Assembly (NCBI RefSeq): GCF_009932395.1
Contig: NZ_LSRS01000002.1
Coordinates: 345,210 to 409,209 of the forward strand
Direction: 5' to 3'
Origin: Sporotomaculum syntrophicum
GTDB lineage: Bacteria; Bacillota; Desulfotomaculia; Desulfotomaculales; Desulfallaceae
DNA length: 64,000 nt
A program made the translations under genes and the position numbers. Below, piece by piece: positions 61,247 through 64,000 of the stretch. Each line of letters starts with the position of its first letter. Position 1 is the first letter of the stretch. The notes under the pieces are model-generated. The model made no database searches. It worked only from the letters and a program-made list of their open reading frames with translations, and was not told the DNA's origin.

Positions 61247-63226
61247 ATGCAATTTGAATTAAAATCTTCCTACGTGCCCCGGGGTGACCAGCCTAAGGCG
61301 ATCGATGAGCTAGTCGAGGGGCTTAATGACGGACTGAAGCACCAGACGCTGCTGGGGGTAACCGGCAGCGGTAAAACATATACCATGGCCCAGGTAATCC
61401 AGCGAGTGCAGCGGCCTACGCTGGTACTGGCCCATAATAAAACCCTGGCCGCGCAGCTGTGCAGCGAGTTCAGGGAGTTTTTCCCTAACAATGCGGTGGA
61501 TTATTTCGTTAGCTATTATGATTATTACCAGCCAGAGGCCTATATAGCTCACACCGATACCTACATTGAAAAAGATTCCTCAGTAAACGACGAAATTGAC
61601 AAGCTGCGCCACTCGGCCACCTGTGCCTTGTTTGAGCGACGGGATGTGATTATCGTGGCCAGCGTATCATGTATCTACGGCCTGGGTGACCCCGAGCAGT
61701 ACAGCACCCTGGTACTGTCCCTGCGCAAGGGGACCGAATACGACCGGGACGCTGTGCTGCGCCGGCTGGTGGACATCCAGTACGAGCGCAATGACATCAA
61801 CTTTACCCGGGGTACCTTCCGGGTGCGGGGTGATGTGGTGGAAATATTTCCGGTAGGCAACTCGGAGCAGGCTATCCGGGTGGATTTTTTTGGCGATGAA
61901 GTTGAGCGCCTACTGGAATTTGACGTGCTAACCGGGGAGATTATCGGGGAGCGACAGCACGTTTCGGTTTTCCCAGCCAGTCACTATGCGATTTCCCGGG
62001 AACGCATGGAGGTGGCCGTCGCCAGCATTGAGGAGGAACTGGAGCAGCGCCTGTCCGAGCTGCGCGGGCAGGAAAAGCTGCTGGAGGCTCAGCGGCTGGA
62101 ACAGCGCACCCGTTATGATATCGAGATGATGAGGGAGATGGGGTTCTGCAGCGGTATAGAGAACTATTCGCGGCATCTGACCGGGCGGCAGCCTGGCCAG
62201 CCGCCTTACACGCTGCTGGATTATTTTCCTGATGATTTTTTAATGATAATTGATGAATCCCACGTGAGCATTCCCCAGGTGCGAGCTATGTATGCCGGGG
62301 ACCGCTCCCGCAAGGAATCCCTTGTGAACTACGGCTTCCGCCTGCCTTCGGCTTTTGATAACCGGCCCCTTACATTTGGGGAATTTGAAGAGCGGCTGGG
62401 CCAGGTGATTTACGTTTCAGCTACCCCCGGTCCCTATGAGCTGGAGCACAGCGACCGGGTAGTGGAGCAGATTATCCGCCCCACCGGCCTGGTGGATCCG
62501 GAATTGTTTGTCCGGCCCACCCGGGGTCAGATTGACGACTTAATCGGTGAAATCAACCGGCGGGTGGCCAGGCAGGAGCGGGTGTTGGTCACCACCTTAA
62601 CCAAGAAAATGGCCGAGGACCTTACCGATTACTTGCGGGAGTCAGGTATTAAGGTGCGATATATGCATTCAGAGGTGCACACCATTGAGCGGATGGAAAT
62701 AATCCGTGACCTGCGGCTGGGCACCTTTGATGTACTGGTGGGGATCAACCTGCTGCGGGAAGGCCTGGACCTACCCGAGGTGAGCCTGGTGGCCATCCTG
62801 GATGCCGACAAGGAGGGTTTCCTGCGCTCCGAGCGTTCCCTGATCCAGACTATCGGCAGAGCGGCCCGCAACGTAAACGGGCGGGTGATTATGTACGCCG
62901 ATATGGTCACTGACTCCATGGCCCGGGCTATAAGCGAAACCGAGCGCCGCCGTAAACTGCAGACTGAGTTCAACCTGGCTCACGGCATTACGCCCCAAAC
63001 CATTATCAAGGCGGTGCACGACGTTATCGAGGCCACCAAAGTGGCGGAGACCGCCGCGGTTTACGATACCGCCATTGAGGCGAAAAAAGGCCGGCTGAGT
63101 AAAAAAGAACTCAAAGCACTGCTAGCCCGCATGGAGAAAGAAATGCAGGAAGCTGCCCGGCGACTGGAATTCGAGCAAGCCGCCCAGCTCCGCGACGCCA
63201 TCATCGAACTACGGGGTCAGGCTTAA
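61247..63226 (+). CDS. uvrB: Excinuclease ABC subunit UvrB
   Basis: Damage-verifying helicase-like subunit of nucleotide excision repair. The 659-residue protein has [15 protein letters not shown] near 37 (Walker A), the beta-hairpin [24 protein letters not shown] near 90, [21 protein letters not shown] near 335, [41 protein letters not shown] near 500 and the C-terminal UvrC-binding helix pair. The extreme end RGQA is encoded by the 33-nt repeat at 63212. uvrA and uvrC are not in the window. ATG 61247 is used; GTG 61238 would add 3 residues. Confidence 0.98.
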   Translation: MQFELKSSYVPRGDQPKAIDELVEGLNDGLKHQTLLGVTGSGKTYTMAQVIQRVQRPTLVLAHNKTLAAQLCSEFREFFPNNAVDYFVSYYDYYQPEAYIAHTDTYIEKDSSVNDEIDKLRHSATCALFERRDVIIVASVSCIYGLGDPEQYSTLVLSLRKGTEYDRDAVLRRLVDIQYERNDINFTRGTFRVRGDVVEIFPVGNSEQAIRVDFFGDEVERLLEFDVLTGEIIGERQHVSVFPASHYAISRERMEVAVASIEEELEQRLSELRGQEKLLEAQRLEQRTRYDIEMMREMGFCSGIENYSRHLTGRQPGQPPYTLLDYFPDDFLMIIDESHVSIPQVRAMYAGDRSRKESLVNYGFRLPSAFDNRPLTFGEFEERLGQVIYVSATPGPYELEHSDRVVEQIIRPTGLVDPELFVRPTRGQIDDLIGEINRRVARQERVLVTTLTKKMAEDLTDYLRESGIKVRYMHSEVHTIERMEIIRDLRLGTFDVLVGINLLREGLDLPEVSLVAILDADKEGFLRSERSLIQTIGRAARNVNGRVIMYADMVTDSMARAISETERRRKLQTEFNLAHGITPQTIIKAVHDVIEATKVAETAAVYDTAIEAKKGRLSKKELKALLARMEKEMQEAARRLEFEQAAQLRDAIIELRGQA

Positions 63227-63244
63227 ACTTGCTTAAACTAACTG
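63212..63244 (+). repeat. Dispersed 33-nt repeat, copy 4, overlapping the uvrB stop
   Basis: CGGGGTCAGGCTTAAACTT then GCTTAAACTAACTG. Its first bases encode the last four uvrB residues and its TTA/TAA provides the stop. Confidence 0.9.
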
Positions 63245-63365
63245 TAATATTGCAATTATGTGATATTGATTGTTCGGACAAGTGCTAATGTGGAACTGAA
63301 TGATTAATTATTTGACAATTTATTTTACCGGTACTAATTAATTGGCTTAATCTAGCTGCCGAACC

Positions 63366-63394
63366 TTGATTCCAAAAAATACCTCTGATATAGT
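63366..63394 (+). promoter_or_regulatory. Candidate promoter of the toxin-antitoxin pair
   Basis: TTGATT (63366-63371), 17-base spacer, TATAGT (63389-63394). The 288-base gap from uvrB otherwise holds repeat copy 4 and the inverted repeat below. Confidence 0.55.
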
Positions 63395-63426
63395 AAGGAA
63401 ATAAGTAAGAACTAATGCATGCTGTT

Positions 63427-63451
63427 CCGGTGGTATTGAGCAAGCCACCGG
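63427..63451. promoter_or_regulatory. Inverted repeat, possible antitoxin operator
   Basis: CCGGTGG (63427-63433) and CCACCGG (63445-63451) with an 11-base spacer, between the candidate promoter and the antitoxin start. Confidence 0.4.
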
Positions 63452-63514
63452 TAGTGCTGAATAGAGCATAGATGCGGGAATAGGCTACAAAGCAGATGAA
63501 AGGGGAGTTTTACT

Positions 63515-63781
63515 TTGCAGGCGGAACTGGTGAAGCTGACCAGCAAAGGGCAGCTTACTTTACCCAAGGAATACCGGGATAAATTGTGCTTGGACAAAGG
63601 GTCCCACTTGTCGGTCACAGTCAAGGGTGATACATTAATGCTAAAAAAGGTATATGAATTGAAGCCGCTCAGTGATAATGATCCCATCTGGGATATGGTG
63701 GGGATTTTTGATGACCGCAGCCGGGCCGCCTTTGTTTCCATGGAACACGACAGCTGCGTGGCAAATGGGGAGCTGGGTTGA
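63515..63781 (+). CDS. AbrB/MazE-type antitoxin
   Basis: TTG 63515 follows AAAGGGGAG. The 88-residue protein has an N-terminal SpoVT/AbrB swapped-hairpin DNA-binding domain (VKLTSKGQLTLPKEYRDKLCLDKGSHLSVTV, by key motif KGQLTLPKEYRDKL) and an acidic C-terminal tail (PIWDMVGIFDDRSR) of the kind that wraps a PIN toxin. The stop overlaps the toxin start as TGATG. It should neutralise the toxin and repress the operon, probably at the inverted repeat at 63427. Confidence 0.85.
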   Translation: MQAELVKLTSKGQLTLPKEYRDKLCLDKGSHLSVTVKGDTLMLKKVYELKPLSDNDPIWDMVGIFDDRSRAAFVSMEHDSCVANGELG

Positions 63782-64000
63782 TGGAAAAGATACTGGTGGA
63801 TTCGGGGGCGGTTTTTGCTCTGCTGTGCAGGGATGACCAAAACCACTTGGCTGCGGTGGCCGTTTTGCAGAAAATGCAGAGGCAGCGGGCTTTGCCGGTA
63901 TTAACCAATTATCTGCTGGCGGAGACTCATGCACTGCTGGCTGCTCGCTTGGGAGCGGATGCAGCAAGGCTGTGGCTGCGAAGCAATATTTGGCCGGTGG
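63781..64000 (+). CDS. PIN-domain ribonuclease toxin (VapC type), 5' part
   Basis: ATG 63781 overlaps the antitoxin stop; the gene runs off the right edge after 73 codons. The start EKILVDSGAVFALLCRDDQNHLAAV shows the first PIN acidic residue (Asp in VDSGAVFAL) and NYLLAETHALLAARLG carries the second acidic position (Glu). VapC toxins cut RNA. The remaining catalytic acids lie outside the window, so activity cannot be judged. Confidence 0.82.
   Translation, partial: MEKILVDSGAVFALLCRDDQNHLAAVAVLQKMQRQRALPVLTNYLLAETHALLAARLGADAARLWLRSNIWPV

Noticed and set aside
1-64000. CRISPR arrays, rRNA genes, intact insertion sequences, prophage
   Set aside because: No regularly spaced repeats, rRNA sequence, transposase or phage structural gene was seen in the window.

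Overview
The window looks like chromosome from a spore-forming, S-layer-bearing Gram-positive anaerobe of the class Clostridia. A Desulfotomaculum-like member of the Peptococcaceae is my best guess, from the mix of an SLH protein with CsaB, a YlmC/YmxH sporulation gene, rubrerythrin, many TTG/GTG starts and strong GGAGG ribosome sites. No marker gene in the window fixes the species.

Region 1 (1-14.2 kb) is a cell-wall polysaccharide locus: the end of a WecG/TagA glycosyltransferase, an LCP ligase, an SLH-domain protein, a PHP-type tyrosine phosphatase, a Wzz/YveK-like chain-length protein, CsaB, FabZ, a WecA/TagO-type initiating transferase, a phosphohexomutase, a stand-alone BY-kinase and a membrane-bound CapD/WbpM dehydratase. 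CsaB makes the pyruvylated wall polymer that SLH domains hold on to, so the locus both builds the polymer and supplies a protein that binds it.

Region 2 (14.2-20.6 kb) is a lasso-peptide (RiPP) cluster. It has a B2 leader peptidase, an ABC exporter, a PqqD/RRE-type B1 protein, an HprK-like peptide kinase, a 46-residue precursor at 18544-18684 and an asparagine-synthetase-like cyclase, split over convergent and divergent units. The precursor aligns with the paeninodin type (same leader length, Thr at -2, C-terminal Ser for phosphorylation) but its core carries two Cys, which suggests a disulfide-containing, C-terminally phosphorylated lasso peptide.

Region 3 (20.8-35.4 kb) is a second polysaccharide cluster running from a clear promoter: PIG-L deacetylase, formyltransferase-like enzyme, sugar-phosphate transferase, B12 radical SAM enzyme, four glycosyltransferases, a Wzy-like polymerase, a NodB-like deacetylase and a Wzx flippase. 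An AT-rich NTP_transf_5 nucleotidyltransferase with its own promoter and a fused Wzz/BY-kinase follow. A DegT aminotransferase faces them on the minus strand.

Region 4 (36.8-64 kb) is mostly conserved housekeeping: ylmC, tRNA-Lys(CTT), metK, a GAF-GGDEF protein with an altered metal site, comF, csp, hpf, secA, prfB (with the programmed frameshift), rubrerythrin, yitT, split transketolase, ftsEX, an EnvC-like hydrolase, a CtpA protease, a MinJ-like PDZ protein, a HAM1-SIR2 gene pair, type 4 uracil-DNA glycosylase, an orphan binding lipoprotein, uvrB and a VapBC-like pair at the right edge.

A 33-nt repeat occurs four times (7594, 14211, 56486, 63212), always on the + strand just after or across the end of a + strand gene; one copy supplies the last codons of uvrB. 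Tandem perfect DnaA boxes lie at 42227-42244 and GC-rich palindromes surround a doubtful gene at 38.9 kb.
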